In this document: one piece after another, positions 6,551-14,732 of the stretch
Position numbering within the stretch: position 1 is the first letter of the stretch
Layout: every line of letters starts with the position of its first letter
NCBI GenBank assembly: GCA_963646285.1
Contig: CAVIWF010000046.1
Span: 1-21,323, forward strand
Direction of reading: 5' to 3'
Source: CAKUFA01 sp963646285
GTDB lineage: Bacteria; Bacillota; Clostridia; Christensenellales; Aristaeellaceae
Length of the DNA stretch: 21,323 nt
The notes under the pieces: model-generated
Database searches by the model: none
Seen by the model: only the letters and a program-made list of their open reading frames with translations
What the model was told of the DNA's origin: nothing
Translations under genes and position numbers: made by a program

Positions 6551-7174
6551 ATGCCTAAGACTGCTCTTTATAACATGGAAGGCGCGGCCATTGGCGAGGT
6601 TGAACTGAGCGACGAGATCTTCGCTGCCAACGTCAACGAAGCTGCCATGCACCTGGTCGTCCGTGCCTACCTGGCCGCACAGCGCCAGGGCACCCAGAGC
6701 GCCAAGACCCGCGGCGAAGTTCGCGGAGGCGGCCGCAAGATTTATCGCCAGAAGGGCACCGGTAATGCTCGCCATCACGGCAACCGGGCTCCCCAGTTCA
6801 AGCACGGCGGCGTGGTGTTCGCTCCCAAGCCCCGGGATTATTACCTGGCAGTTCCCAAGAAGGTTCGCCGTCTGGCTTTCAAGTCTGCACTGACTGCTAA
6901 GCTGAACGCCGAAGAGCTGATGGTGGTTGACGAACTGAAGCTGGCCGATGCAAAGACCAAGCTGATGGCTGAAGCCCTCAAGAAGCTGGGTGCTACCAAG
7001 AAGGCTCTTGTGGTGCTCCCTGAGCGGGACGAGACGGTTGTCCGCGCTACTGCCAACCTGGCTGAAGCAAAGACCACCTATGTAAACACTCTGAATGTTT
7101 ACGACATCCTGAACGCCGGCAAGGTGATTCTCACCAAGGCTGCTGTTGAATCTGTCGAGGAGGTGTACGCATAA
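6551..7174 (+). CDS. rplD: 50S ribosomal protein L4
   Basis: A protein of 207 residues. The start MPKTALYNMEG at 6551 is chosen over an in-frame ATG at 6512 inside rplC, because AAGGAGGA precedes it and this is the family start. The long basic loop that lines the exit tunnel is present at about residues 45-95 (GEVRGGGRKIYRQKGTGNAR). In several bacteria L4 is also the feedback regulator of its own operon, which is relevant to the structured leader before rpsJ. Its TAA stop overlaps the ATG of rplW by one base. Confidence 0.98.
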   Translation: MPKTALYNMEGAAIGEVELSDEIFAANVNEAAMHLVVRAYLAAQRQGTQSAKTRGEVRGGGRKIYRQKGTGNARHHGNRAPQFKHGGVVFAPKPRDYYLAVPKKVRRLAFKSALTAKLNAEELMVVDELKLADAKTKLMAEALKKLGATKKALVVLPERDETVVRATANLAEAKTTYVNTLNVYDILNAGKVILTKAAVESVEEVYA

Positions 7175-7479
7175 TGAAGGATCCTCATGACATCATCCTG
7201 CGCCCCGTCCTCACGGAAAAGGCGTACGAAGGCATCGCTGATAAGCGGTACATCTTCGAAGTGGCTGTGAACGCTACCAAGACCGAGATCAAGATGGCTG
7301 TGGAAGCTGTTTTCGCCGATGACGGCGTGAAGGTGGAGAAAGTCAACACCCTCCGCACCATGGGCAAGATCAAGCGCCAGGGTCGTACCGCCGGTCGCAC
7401 CCCGGAAGTCAAGAAGGCCTATGTGACTTTGAAGAAGGACTCCAAGCCCATTAAGTTCTTCGAGGGCATGGCTCAGTAA
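7174..7479 (+). CDS. rplW: 50S ribosomal protein L23
   Basis: A protein of 101 residues with the L23 pattern: DIILRPVLTEKAYE near the N-terminus, YIFEVAVNATKTEIKMAVE, and the basic loop GKIKRQGRTAGRTPEVKKAYV. L23 lies at the tunnel exit and forms the docking site for trigger factor and SRP. The start overlaps the rplD stop (TAATG), implying translational coupling, and its ribosome binding site GAGGAGGT is inside the end of rplD. Confidence 0.98.
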   Translation: MKDPHDIILRPVLTEKAYEGIADKRYIFEVAVNATKTEIKMAVEAVFADDGVKVEKVNTLRTMGKIKRQGRTAGRTPEVKKAYVTLKKDSKPIKFFEGMAQ

Positions 7480-7497
7480 AGCAGGGAGGACAGAAAA

Positions 7498-8331
7498 ATG
7501 GCTATTCGTCTCTACAAGCCGACTTCGCCCGCCCGGCGCTTTATGTCGGTTCTGACCTATGAAGAGGTTACCAAGAAGGCCCCTGAGAAGAGCCTGATTG
7601 AGTACAAGAAGAAGAATTCCGGTCGCAACAACCAGGGCAAGATCACCGTTCGTCATCAGGGCGGCGGCAATAAGATCAAGTACCGTGTGATTGACTTCAA
7701 GCGTAACAAGCTGGAAGTTCCTGCAAAGGTTGCTGCTATCGAATACGATCCTAACCGCAGCGCCTTCATCGCTCTGCTCCACTATGTGGATGGCGAGAAG
7801 CGTTACATTCTGGCTCCTCTGGGCCTGAAGGTAGGCGACACGGTGGTGTCCAGCGAGAATGCCGACATTAAGCCCGGCAATGCGCTGCCCATCAACAACA
7901 TCCCCGTCGGCACCCTGATCCACAACCTGGAGCTCAAGCCCGGCCGCGGCGGCCAGCTGGTTCGTTCCGCCGGCATGAGCGCTCAGCTGATGGCTAAGGA
8001 AAACGGTTTCGCTCAGGTGCGTCTGCCCTCCGGCGAAATGCGCAAGCTGCCCCTGAACGCAAAGGCCACCATCGGCACCGTGGGCAACACTGACCACGAG
8101 AATGTCCGCCTGGGCAAGGCTGGCCGTGTTCGTCACATGGGCGTCCGTCCTACGGTTCGTGGTGTGGTTATGAACCCCTGCGATCACCCCCATGGCGGCG
8201 GCGAGGGCAAGAGCCCTGTTGGTATGCCTGCTCCTGTGACTCCCTGGGGCAAGCCCGCACTGGGTTACAAGACCCGGAAGCACAAGAAGTATTCCAATCG
8301 CATGATTGTGAAGCGCGCTAACAGCAAGTAA
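7498..8331 (+). CDS. rplB: 50S ribosomal protein L2
   Basis: A protein of 277 residues, the usual length. The C-terminal signature MNPCDHPHGGGEGKSP is intact at about 225-240; H230 corresponds to the histidine long implicated in peptidyl transferase function. L2 helps join the subunits and binds 23S rRNA domain IV. AGGGAGGA precedes the ATG, which lies 18 nt after rplW. The gene is ordinary. Confidence 0.98.
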   Translation: MAIRLYKPTSPARRFMSVLTYEEVTKKAPEKSLIEYKKKNSGRNNQGKITVRHQGGGNKIKYRVIDFKRNKLEVPAKVAAIEYDPNRSAFIALLHYVDGEKRYILAPLGLKVGDTVVSSENADIKPGNALPINNIPVGTLIHNLELKPGRGGQLVRSAGMSAQLMAKENGFAQVRLPSGEMRKLPLNAKATIGTVGNTDHENVRLGKAGRVRHMGVRPTVRGVVMNPCDHPHGGGEGKSPVGMPAPVTPWGKPALGYKTRKHKKYSNRMIVKRANSK

Positions 8332-8362
8332 GCGCATCCCATAGGAAGGAGGCAGCTAACGA

Positions 8363-8641
8363 ATGAGTCGTTCCGTTAAGAAGGGCCCTTATGTTGAGGG
8401 CGCGCTGATGAAGCGTATTACCGAAATGAATGCATCCGGCAAGAAGAATGTTGTGAAGACCTGGTCTCGTTCTTCCACCATCTTCCCGGATTTCGTAGGT
8501 CACACCATTGCTGTGCATGACGGCCGTAAGCATGTGCCGGTTTATGTCACCGAGGATATGGTAGGCCACAAGCTGGGCGAATTTGCCCCCACCCGCACTT
8601 TCCGCGGGCATGCCGGTGACAAGGCCACCGGCCGCAAGTAA
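8363..8641 (+). CDS. rpsS: 30S ribosomal protein S19
   Basis: A protein of 92 residues opening MSRSVKKGPYVEGALMKRI, with the conserved SRSSTIFPDFVGHTIAVHDG and KLGEFAPTRTFRGHAG segments. S19 is in the head of the small subunit and contacts S13 and the A-site finger. AAGGAGG lies about 10 nt upstream of the start. It sits in the conserved L2-S19-L22-S3 order. Confidence 0.98.
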   Translation: MSRSVKKGPYVEGALMKRITEMNASGKKNVVKTWSRSSTIFPDFVGHTIAVHDGRKHVPVYVTEDMVGHKLGEFAPTRTFRGHAGDKATGRK

Positions 8642-8661
8642 GAAGAGAGGAGTGAAACGAA

Positions 8662-9045
8662 ATGGCAACCCGTTCTAAGGAAAAGGCTGCTGCTCGTAAG
8701 CTGAATGCTGACAAGCGGCCTCAGGCTCATGCCAAGTACGTTCGCATCTCCTCCCGTAAGGTGAAGATCGTTATCGATCTGATCCGCGGCAAGAATGTGG
8801 ACGAAGCACTTGCAATCCTGCAGTACACGCCCAAGGCTGCTTCTCCCGTTGTGGCAAAGGTGCTCAACAGCGCCATCGCCAATGCGGTGAACAACCAGGA
8901 GCTGAACCGTCAGAACCTCTATGTCGCTGAAGTGTATGCCAACCCGGGCCCCACGCTGAAGCGCTACGTTGCCCGCAGCCGCGGCAGCGCGTCCCCCATG
9001 CTCAAGCGCACCAGCCACATCAGCGTGGTGCTGGATCAGAAGTAA
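8662..9045 (+). CDS. rplV: 50S ribosomal protein L22 with N-terminal extension
   Basis: A protein of 127 residues, somewhat longer than the 110-113 of E. coli or B. subtilis. The extra length is an N-terminal Lys/Ala/Arg-rich segment (MATRSKEKAAARKLNADKR) before the core that begins at YVRISSRKVKIVIDLIRGK. The tunnel-lining beta hairpin is near the end (RYVARSRGSASPMLKRTSHISVV). The start is supported by GAGAGGAG upstream, so the extension is real rather than a misplaced start. Similar extensions seem to be a lineage feature of some Clostridia. Confidence 0.97.
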   Translation: MATRSKEKAAARKLNADKRPQAHAKYVRISSRKVKIVIDLIRGKNVDEALAILQYTPKAASPVVAKVLNSAIANAVNNQELNRQNLYVAEVYANPGPTLKRYVARSRGSASPMLKRTSHISVVLDQK

Positions 9046-9063
9046 GGCGAAGGAGGTTTATCC

Positions 9064-9732
9064 ATGGGTCAGAAAGTTAATCCCCACGGCGCTCGCGTCG
9101 GTGTGATCTTTGACTGGAGCACCCGCTGGTATGCTGGCAAGAAGGACTTTGCCAACTACCTGGTCGAGGACCACAAGCTGCGCGACATGCTGAAGGAAAA
9201 GTATTACGCAACCGGTATCAGCAAGATTGATATCGAGCGTACTGCCAAGGATATTACGGTGAACATCTTCACCGCTAAGCCTGGCATGATCATTGGCCGC
9301 CAGGGCGCTGGCATCGAGGCACTGAAGAAGGACATCACCGAGTTCCTGGGTCGTCCGGCTCACATCAACGTGATGGAAGTCAAGCAGCCTGATGCCGATG
9401 CTCAGCTGGTTGCAGAGAACATTGCTCAGCAGCTGGAGAAGCGCATCAGCTTCCGCCGTGCTCTGAAGCAGGCTCAGCAGCGTGCCATGAAGATCAATGG
9501 CGTAAAGGGTATCAAGACCTGCGTAAGCGGTCGTGTGGGCGGCGCCGATATTGCCCGTACCGAGCACTATCATGACGGCTCCATCCCGCTGCAGACCCTG
9601 CGTGCCAACATTGACTACGGCTTCGCAGAAGCCAAGACCACTTATGGCCGCCTGGGCGTAAAGGTCTGGATCTACAAGGGACAGATCCTGCCCAAGGCCA
9701 AGAAGGCCCCTGCCGCGAAGGAGGTAAAGTAA
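9064..9732 (+). CDS. rpsC: 30S ribosomal protein S3
   Basis: A protein of 222 residues beginning MGQKVNPHGARVGVI. The type II KH domain has its GxxG loop at G78-R-Q-G81 (MIIGRQGAGIEALK). The C-terminal domain is present and ends in a Lys/Ala tail. S3 lines the mRNA entry tunnel and has helicase activity together with S4 and S5. GGAGG lies just before the ATG, and the end of the gene (GAAGGAGGTAAAG) supplies the ribosome binding site of rplP. Confidence 0.98.
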   Translation: MGQKVNPHGARVGVIFDWSTRWYAGKKDFANYLVEDHKLRDMLKEKYYATGISKIDIERTAKDITVNIFTAKPGMIIGRQGAGIEALKKDITEFLGRPAHINVMEVKQPDADAQLVAENIAQQLEKRISFRRALKQAQQRAMKINGVKGIKTCVSGRVGGADIARTEHYHDGSIPLQTLRANIDYGFAEAKTTYGRLGVKVWIYKGQILPKAKKAPAAKEVK

Positions 9733-9735
9733 CCT

Positions 9736-10176
9736 ATGCTGATGCCGAAGAGAGTAAAGCGCCGTAAGGTGTTCCGCGGTCGTATGAAGGGCGAAGCCCA
9801 TCGCGGTAACTTCCTGGCTTACGGCGAATTCGGCCTCCAGGCAACTGAGCCCTGCTGGGTCACTAGCCAGCAGATCGAGGCCGCTCGTATCGCACTGACT
9901 CGTTACACCAAGCGTGGCGGTCAGGTGTGGATCAAGATCTTCCCCGATAAGCCTGTAACGGAAAAGCCTGCTGAAACTCGAATGGGTTCCGGCAAGGGCT
10001 CTCCTGAGTACTGGGTAGCGGTGGTCAAGCCCGGCCGTGTGCTGTTCGAGATCGCCGGCGTGCCTGAAGACGTGGCTCGTGAAGCCCTGCGTCTGGCCGC
10101 CCACAAGCTGCCTCTGAAGACCAAGTTTATCAGCCGTGCTACCACGGCCACGACAGAAGCGGGTGGTGACAAATAA
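9736..10176 (+). CDS. rplP: 50S ribosomal protein L16
   Basis: A protein of 146 residues opening MLMPKRVKRRKVFRGRMKG, the standard start, only 3 nt after rpsC. The conserved TRMGSGKGSPEYWVAVVKPG block is at about residues 80-100. L16 helps shape the A-site tRNA elbow region. The C-terminal tail after KFISR is slightly longer than usual and rich in Thr/Ala. The TAA stop shares one base with the rpmC start. Confidence 0.98.
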   Translation: MLMPKRVKRRKVFRGRMKGEAHRGNFLAYGEFGLQATEPCWVTSQQIEAARIALTRYTKRGGQVWIKIFPDKPVTEKPAETRMGSGKGSPEYWVAVVKPGRVLFEIAGVPEDVAREALRLAAHKLPLKTKFISRATTATTEAGGDK

Positions 10177-10367
10177 TGAAGGCTAATGAATTCTCCGCTA
10201 TGAACCAGGAAGAACTCACCGCTAAGGTGAAGGAGCTGAAGAGCGAGCTGTTCAACCTTCGTTTCCAGCTTGCCACCGGTCAGCTGCAGAACACCATGCA
10301 GATCAGCGCTGTGAAGCGTGATATTGCACGGGCAAAGACCATTCTTCGCCTCAAGGAACAGGCGTAA
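10176..10367 (+). CDS. rpmC: 50S ribosomal protein L29
   Basis: A protein of 63 residues made of two helices, with the family motif ELKSELFNLRFQLATGQLQNT and a C-terminal KRDIARAKTILR. L29 sits beside L23 at the tunnel exit. The ATG overlaps the rplP stop (TAATG), so translation is probably coupled. Length and sequence are typical. Confidence 0.98.
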   Translation: MKANEFSAMNQEELTAKVKELKSELFNLRFQLATGQLQNTMQISAVKRDIARAKTILRLKEQA

Positions 10368-10395
10368 GATATACTGAAAGGAGGCAGCCGCTTCA

Positions 10396-10656
10396 ATGTC
10401 TGAAGAAAGAGGACTTCGTAAAACCCGGATCGGTGTCGTGGTCAGCGACAAGATGGATAAGACCTGTGTCATTCAGATCAAGACCCGTGTCCGTCATCCC
10501 CTGTATGGCAAAATCTTGAACCAGACCAGTAAGCTGAAGGTTCACGATGAGAACAACGAGTGCGGCGTTGGCGATACCATCCGCGTGATGGAAACCCGCC
10601 CGCTGAGCCACGACAAGCGCTGGCGCCTGGTGGAGATCATCGAGAAGGCCAAGTAA
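10396..10656 (+). CDS. rpsQ: 30S ribosomal protein S17
   Basis: A protein of 86 residues, an OB-fold with RKTRIGVVVSDKMDKTCVI, the H-P-L-Y-G-K motif (RHPLYGKI) and the end RPLSHDKRWRLVEIIEKAK. It binds 16S rRNA early in small-subunit assembly. AAAGGAGG lies about 10 nt upstream of the ATG, in the 28-nt gap after rpmC. Confidence 0.98.
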   Translation: MSEERGLRKTRIGVVVSDKMDKTCVIQIKTRVRHPLYGKILNQTSKLKVHDENNECGVGDTIRVMETRPLSHDKRWRLVEIIEKAK

Positions 10657-10689
10657 GCCTGCCGTCATGTTGTAAGGAGGAAATACCCT

Positions 10690-11058
10690 ATGATTCAGCC
10701 GCAAACGCGACTTAAGGTTGCCGATAACTCCGGCGCCAAGGAAATCATGTGCATCCGCGTGCTGGGCGGTTCTTTCCGGCGTGATGGTTCCATTGGCGAC
10801 GTGATCGTTGCCAGCGTGAAGACCGCCACCCCCGGCGGCACCGTCAAGAAGGGCGATGTGGTCAAGGCCGTTATCGTCCGGATGCGCAAGAACAAGCGCC
10901 GTCCTGATGGCAGCTACATCAAGTTCGATGACAACGCTGCCGTGATCATCAATGATCAGAAGATGCCCCGCGGTACCCGTATCTTTGGACCTGTTGCCCG
11001 TGAGCTGCGTGAGAAGGACTTCATGAAGATCGTCTCCCTGGCTCCCGAAGTTCTGTGA
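10690..11058 (+). CDS. rplN: 50S ribosomal protein L14
   Basis: A protein of 122 residues beginning MIQPQTRLKVADNSGAKEIMCIRVLGG, with the conserved IFGPVARELREKDFMKIVSLAPEVL end. L14 forms an intersubunit bridge and is the docking site for the silencing factor RsfS. AAGGAGG precedes the start. Ordinary length and sequence. Confidence 0.98.
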   Translation: MIQPQTRLKVADNSGAKEIMCIRVLGGSFRRDGSIGDVIVASVKTATPGGTVKKGDVVKAVIVRMRKNKRRPDGSYIKFDDNAAVIINDQKMPRGTRIFGPVARELREKDFMKIVSLAPEVL

Positions 11059-11072
11059 GGAGGTAAGACGAT

Positions 11073-11408
11073 ATGCATGTGAAGAACAATGATCAGGTCG
11101 TTGTCATCTCCGGCAAGGACAAGGGCAAGAAGGGCAAGATTGTTGCCGCTTTCCCCAAGACCGGCCGTGTGACCGTTGAGGGCGTTAACCTGGTGACCAA
11201 GCACCAGAAGGCCCGCAACGCCATGCAGCCCGGCGGCATCATCAAGAAGGAGCTCCCTGTGGACGCTTCCAATGTGATGCTGGTGTGCCCCAAGTGCGGC
11301 AAGGCTACCCGTGTTGCCCACAAGGTGACCACTGTGACCAATGATGCGGGCAAGAACGTCCGCAAGATGATCCGCGTGTGCAAGAAGTGCCAGGCGGAAA
11401 TTGACTGA
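11073..11408 (+). CDS. rplX: 50S ribosomal protein L24, with CxxC pair
   Basis: A protein of 111 residues with an N-terminal KOW motif (VVVISGKDKGKKGKIVAAFP, about 9-28). The C-terminal part carries C72-x2-C75 and C103-x2-C106, able to hold a zinc ion, as is common in Clostridia. L24 initiates large-subunit assembly and lies by the tunnel exit. The ribosome binding site GAGGAGG overlaps the rplN stop. Confidence 0.98.
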   Translation: MHVKNNDQVVVISGKDKGKKGKIVAAFPKTGRVTVEGVNLVTKHQKARNAMQPGGIIKKELPVDASNVMLVCPKCGKATRVAHKVTTVTNDAGKNVRKMIRVCKKCQAEID

Positions 11409-11425
11409 GAAGGAGGAAAAGCCAA

Positions 11426-11971
11426 ATGGCTACCCGTATTAAGGAAAAGTACCTGGCCGAGGCTGTTCCTGCTTTGCAGCAGAAGTTCGGCTACAAGAAC
11501 GTTATGGAAATCCCCAAGCTTGAGAAGATTGTCATCAACATGGGTCTGGGCGACTGCAAGGACAACGCCAAGGCACTGGAGATGGCAGTGAACGAGCTGA
11601 CCACCATCGCAGGCCAGAAGCCCATGGTCACCAAGGCCAAGAAGTCCATTGCAAACTTCAAGGTTCGTGAAGGCCAGAATGTGGGCGCTAAGGTTACCCT
11701 GCGGGGTGCTCGCATGGAGGAATTCCTGGACAAGCTCGTCAGCGTTGCGCTCCCCCGCGTGCGTGACTTCCGCGGCGTGAGCACCAAGGCCTTCGACGGC
11801 CGCGGCAATTACGCCCTGGGCATCCACGAGCAGCTGCTCTTCCCCGAAATCGAGTACGACAAGGTCGAAAAGATCCGCGGCATGGAAATGATCTTCGTTA
11901 CCACCGCTAAGACCGATGAGGAGTGCATGGAGCTGCTGCGCCTGCTGGGCATGCCCTTCGCACAGGCGTAA
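11426..11971 (+). CDS. rplE: 50S ribosomal protein L5
   Basis: A protein of 181 residues containing KIVINMGLGDCKDN, GQKPMVTKAKKSIANFKVREG and VRDFRGVSTKAFDGRGNYALGI-type family blocks. L5 binds 5S rRNA with L18 and contacts P-site tRNA and S13. AAGGAGG precedes the ATG. No irregularities. Confidence 0.98.
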   Translation: MATRIKEKYLAEAVPALQQKFGYKNVMEIPKLEKIVINMGLGDCKDNAKALEMAVNELTTIAGQKPMVTKAKKSIANFKVREGQNVGAKVTLRGARMEEFLDKLVSVALPRVRDFRGVSTKAFDGRGNYALGIHEQLLFPEIEYDKVEKIRGMEMIFVTTAKTDEECMELLRLLGMPFAQA

Positions 11972-11990
11972 TTGAAGGAGGAAAAATCAA

Positions 11991-12176
11991 GTGGCAAAGC
12001 TGAGCATGAAACTCAAGCAGTCGAGGACTCCCAAGTTCTCCACTCGCGCTTACACCCGTTGCCGTCTGTGCGGTCGTCCGCACTCCGTGCTGCGCAAGTA
12101 TGGCGTGTGCCGTATCTGCTTCAGAGAGCTGGCCTATAAGGGCCAAATCCCCGGTGTCCGCAAGGCCAGCTGGTAA
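11991..12176 (+). CDS. rpsZ: 30S ribosomal protein S14 type Z
   Basis: A protein of 61 residues, the short zinc form. The zinc ribbon is complete: C24-x2-C27 and C40-x2-C43 (RCRLCGRPHS, VCRICFREL). S14 is in the head of the small subunit. The start is a GTG with AAGGAGGA 9 nt upstream; the product begins MAKLSMKLKQ. The long zinc-free paralogue used under zinc limitation is not in this window. Confidence 0.97.
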   Translation: MAKLSMKLKQSRTPKFSTRAYTRCRLCGRPHSVLRKYGVCRICFRELAYKGQIPGVRKASW

Positions 12177-12204
12177 GCGGAGAAGAACGGAAGGAGGTTA
12201 AACC

Positions 12205-12606
12205 ATGGTTATTAGTGATCCCATCGGCGATATGCTCACCCGGATCCGCAATGCCCAGGTCGCCAAGCATGACGCTGTGACGCTGCCTGCAAGCAATACG
12301 AAGAAAGCCATCGCCAAGATTCTGCTGGATGAAGGCTACATCAAGGCTGTTGACTATGTAGATGACGGACTGCAGGGTTCTCTCAAGATCACCCTCAAGT
12401 ATGTCAACGGTAAGCAGACCCCCGTTATTAACGGTCTGAAGCGCATCAGCAAGCCCGGCTTGCGTGTGTATGCCCGCTGCGAAGAGCTGCCTAAGGTGCT
12501 CGGCGGTTTGGGCATTGCCATCGTCAGCACCAGCAAGGGTCTGATGACGGACAAGGAAGCCCGCAAGAACGCCATCGGCGGCGAAGTGCTGGCTTACATC
12601 TGGTAA
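12205..12606 (+). CDS. rpsH: 30S ribosomal protein S8
   Basis: A protein of 133 residues opening MVISDPIGDMLTRIRNAQ, with the conserved end STSKGLMTDKEARKNAIGGEVL. S8 binds the central domain of 16S rRNA, and in E. coli it is the feedback regulator of the spc operon. AAGGAGG lies 8-9 nt before the ATG. No obvious S8-binding hairpin mimic was recognised near rplE. Confidence 0.98.
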   Translation: MVISDPIGDMLTRIRNAQVAKHDAVTLPASNTKKAIAKILLDEGYIKAVDYVDDGLQGSLKITLKYVNGKQTPVINGLKRISKPGLRVYARCEELPKVLGGLGIAIVSTSKGLMTDKEARKNAIGGEVLAYIW

Positions 12607-12634
12607 AAACCGACACGTCAATGGAGGTGCGAAT

Positions 12635-13180
12635 ATGTCTCGTATCGGAAGACTTCCGATTCATGTCCCCGCGGGCGTGACGGTTACGGTCGGTGACGAC
12701 AACCTGGTGACGGTAAAGGGTCCTAAGGGCACCCTGTCCCAGCAGGTGAACAGCGCCATCACCGTGAAGCAGGAGGGTAACGTAGTCACCCTCGAGCGCC
12801 CCACCGATTCTAAGCCCCACAAGGCCATGCACGGCCTGTATCGCGCGCTGGTGCACAACATGGTCGTCGGCGTGACCGAGGGCTTCTCTAAGTCTCTGGA
12901 GCTGGTTGGTACCGGCTATCGTGCCGCTGCTGAAGGCGGCAAGAAGCTGACCATCAACATCGGCTTCTCTCATCCCGTTGTTCTCGAAGCCCCCGAAAAC
13001 ATCAGCTTTGAGACCCCCAACCCCAACACCATCGTGGTGAAGGGCATCTCTAAGCAGCAGGTGGGCAACCTTGCAGCAGACATCCGTGCAATCCGTAAGC
13101 CTGAACCCTATCTGGGCAAGGGCATTAAGTACACTGATGAGCACATCCGCCGCAAGGAAGGCAAGACCGGTAAGAAGTAA
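12635..13180 (+). CDS. rplF: 50S ribosomal protein L6
   Basis: A protein of 181 residues with two related alpha/beta domains. It has the opening MSRIGRLPIHVPAGV, the central GFSKSLELVGTGYRA and the C-terminal signature EPYLGKGIKYTDEHIRRKEG. L6 lies near the sarcin-ricin loop and factor-binding site. TGGAGGTG precedes the start. Confidence 0.98.
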   Translation: MSRIGRLPIHVPAGVTVTVGDDNLVTVKGPKGTLSQQVNSAITVKQEGNVVTLERPTDSKPHKAMHGLYRALVHNMVVGVTEGFSKSLELVGTGYRAAAEGGKKLTINIGFSHPVVLEAPENISFETPNPNTIVVKGISKQQVGNLAADIRAIRKPEPYLGKGIKYTDEHIRRKEGKTGKK

Positions 13181-13194
13181 GGAGTGACTGCAGA

Positions 13195-13563
13195 ATGTTC
13201 AAAAAGCGTGACCGTAATGAGGTTCGCGTGATTCGTCACGCGCGGGTTCGCAAAAAGATCAGCGGCACCCCTGATATGCCGCGTCTGTCCGTGTATCGCA
13301 GCCTGAACCACATCTATGCTCAGATCATCGACGATGTGAAGGGCGTAACGCTGGTGAGCGCATCCACCGTTGACCCTGAACTGAAGGGCCAGCTGGCAGA
13401 TGTGGACAAGAAGGGCGCCGCTAAGAAGGTTGGCAAGCTCATCGGTGAGCGTGCTGTCCAGGCCGGCATCAAGACCGTGGTCTTCGACCGTGGCGGCTAT
13501 GTTTATACCGGCCGCGTTGCGGAAGTTGCTGCGGGCGCCCGTGAAGCCGGACTTGATTTCTAA
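13195..13563 (+). CDS. rplR: 50S ribosomal protein L18
   Basis: A protein of 122 residues. The basic N-terminus (KKRDRNEVRVIRHARVRKKI) is followed by PRLSVYRSLNHIYAQIIDD and the end VVFDRGGYVYTGRVAEVAAGAREAGLDF, all typical. L18 carries 5S rRNA into the large subunit with L5. AAGGAGTG precedes the ATG, overlapping the rplF stop. Confidence 0.98.
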   Translation: MFKKRDRNEVRVIRHARVRKKISGTPDMPRLSVYRSLNHIYAQIIDDVKGVTLVSASTVDPELKGQLADVDKKGAAKKVGKLIGERAVQAGIKTVVFDRGGYVYTGRVAEVAAGAREAGLDF

Positions 13564-13581
13564 GAAGGAGGACACACGCAA

Positions 13582-14079
13582 ATGCAACGCTACGAACAGG
13601 TCAGCGAATTCAAAGAAAAACTGGTCGCTGTCAATCGCGTGTCCAAGACCGTAAAGGGCGGCCGCAACATGCGGTTCTCCGCTCTGGTCGTGGTTGGCGA
13701 TGAAAACGGCCGTGTCGGTGCGGGCATGGGCAAGGCTGCTGAAATCCCCGAGGCCATTCGTAAGGCCGGCGAGGATGCCAAGAAGCACATGGTGACTGTT
13801 CCCCTGAACGGCACCACCATCCCCCACGAAACCACCGCTTACTACAGCACCGCCAAGTGCGTGCTGCTGCCCGCTCCCGAAGGTACCGGCGTGATCGCTG
13901 GCGGTGCCGCCCGTGCTGTGCTGGAGCTGGCTGGTGTGAAGGACATCCGTACCAAGTCCTTCGGCACCAACAATCCTATCAACATGGTAAAGGCAACCCT
14001 GGAAGCACTCAAGCAGCTGCGCAGTGCTGAGCAGGTTGCCAAGATGCGCGGCAAGACCGTGGAAGAACTGCTGGGCTAA
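13582..14079 (+). CDS. rpsE: 30S ribosomal protein S5
   Basis: A protein of 165 residues with the double-stranded RNA-binding-like N-terminal signature (KTVKGGRNMRFSALVVVGD, GRVGAGMGKAAEIPEAIRKA) and the C-terminal NPINMVKATLEALKQL block. S5 guards the mRNA entry tunnel and affects decoding accuracy. AAGGAGGA lies upstream of the ATG. Standard length. Confidence 0.98.
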   Translation: MQRYEQVSEFKEKLVAVNRVSKTVKGGRNMRFSALVVVGDENGRVGAGMGKAAEIPEAIRKAGEDAKKHMVTVPLNGTTIPHETTAYYSTAKCVLLPAPEGTGVIAGGAARAVLELAGVKDIRTKSFGTNNPINMVKATLEALKQLRSAEQVAKMRGKTVEELLG

Positions 14080-14092
14080 GGAGGAAGGAACG

Positions 14093-14275
14093 ATGAAACT
14101 CAAGATTACCTTGACGAAGTCTCCCATCGCCAGCCTGCCCACGCACAAGGCCACGGTGGCAGCGCTGGGCCTGCGTAAGGTGGGTCAGACTGTGACTCAG
14201 CCTGACAATGCCTGCATCCGCGGGCAGATCTTCGCCGTGAAGCACATGGTGAAGGTCGAAGAAGTGAATGAGTAA
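14093..14275 (+). CDS. rpmD: 50S ribosomal protein L30
   Basis: A protein of 60 residues beginning MKLKITLTKSPIASLPTHKATVAALGLRK-type, with RGQIFAVKHMVKVEE at the end. The start at 14093 is preferred over an in-frame ATG at 14024 within rpsE because AAGGAGGAAG precedes it and this is the family start. It lies 13 nt after rpsE. Confidence 0.98.
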   Translation: MKLKITLTKSPIASLPTHKATVAALGLRKVGQTVTQPDNACIRGQIFAVKHMVKVEEVNE

Positions 14276-14290
14276 AGGAGGGAAACCCCA

Positions 14291-14731
14291 ATGAAACTGC
14301 ACGAGTTGACCCCCGCAGCCGGTTCTACCACGGCGCCTAAGCGCCTGGGACGCGGTGTGGGTTCCGGTCTGGGCAAGACCTCCGGTAAGGGCCATAAGGG
14401 TGCAAAGGCTCGTTCCGGCGGCGGCAAGCGCCCCGGCTTCGAAGGCGGCCAGATGCCCCTGTATCGTCGTGTGCCTAAGAAGGGATTCTATAATGTCTTC
14501 GGCACCGACTATGCCTGCGTGAACGTTGAACGCCTTGAGATTTTCAACGATGGCGATGTGGTTACTGCACAGTCCCTGATCGACGCCGGCATCATTAAGA
14601 AGACGCTGGGCGGTGTTAAGGTCATGGGCAACGGCGAGCTGACCAAGAAGCTCACCGTCCAGGCTGCAAAGTTCACTGCCACGGCAAAGGAAAAGATCGA
14701 GGCACTCGGCGGGAAAGCCGAGGTGATCTGA
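14291..14731 (+). CDS. rplO: 50S ribosomal protein L15
   Basis: A protein of 146 residues. The Gly/Lys/Arg-rich extended N-terminal arm that threads through 23S rRNA is obvious (KRLGRGVGSGLGKTSGKGHK, then GGGKRPGFEGGQMPLYRRVPK). The C-terminal globular domain is intact. AAAGGAGGGA precedes the start. The stop lies one base before the secY ATG. Confidence 0.98.
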   Translation: MKLHELTPAAGSTTAPKRLGRGVGSGLGKTSGKGHKGAKARSGGGKRPGFEGGQMPLYRRVPKKGFYNVFGTDYACVNVERLEIFNDGDVVTAQSLIDAGIIKKTLGGVKVMGNGELTKKLTVQAAKFTATAKEKIEALGGKAEVI

Positions 14732-14732
14732 T

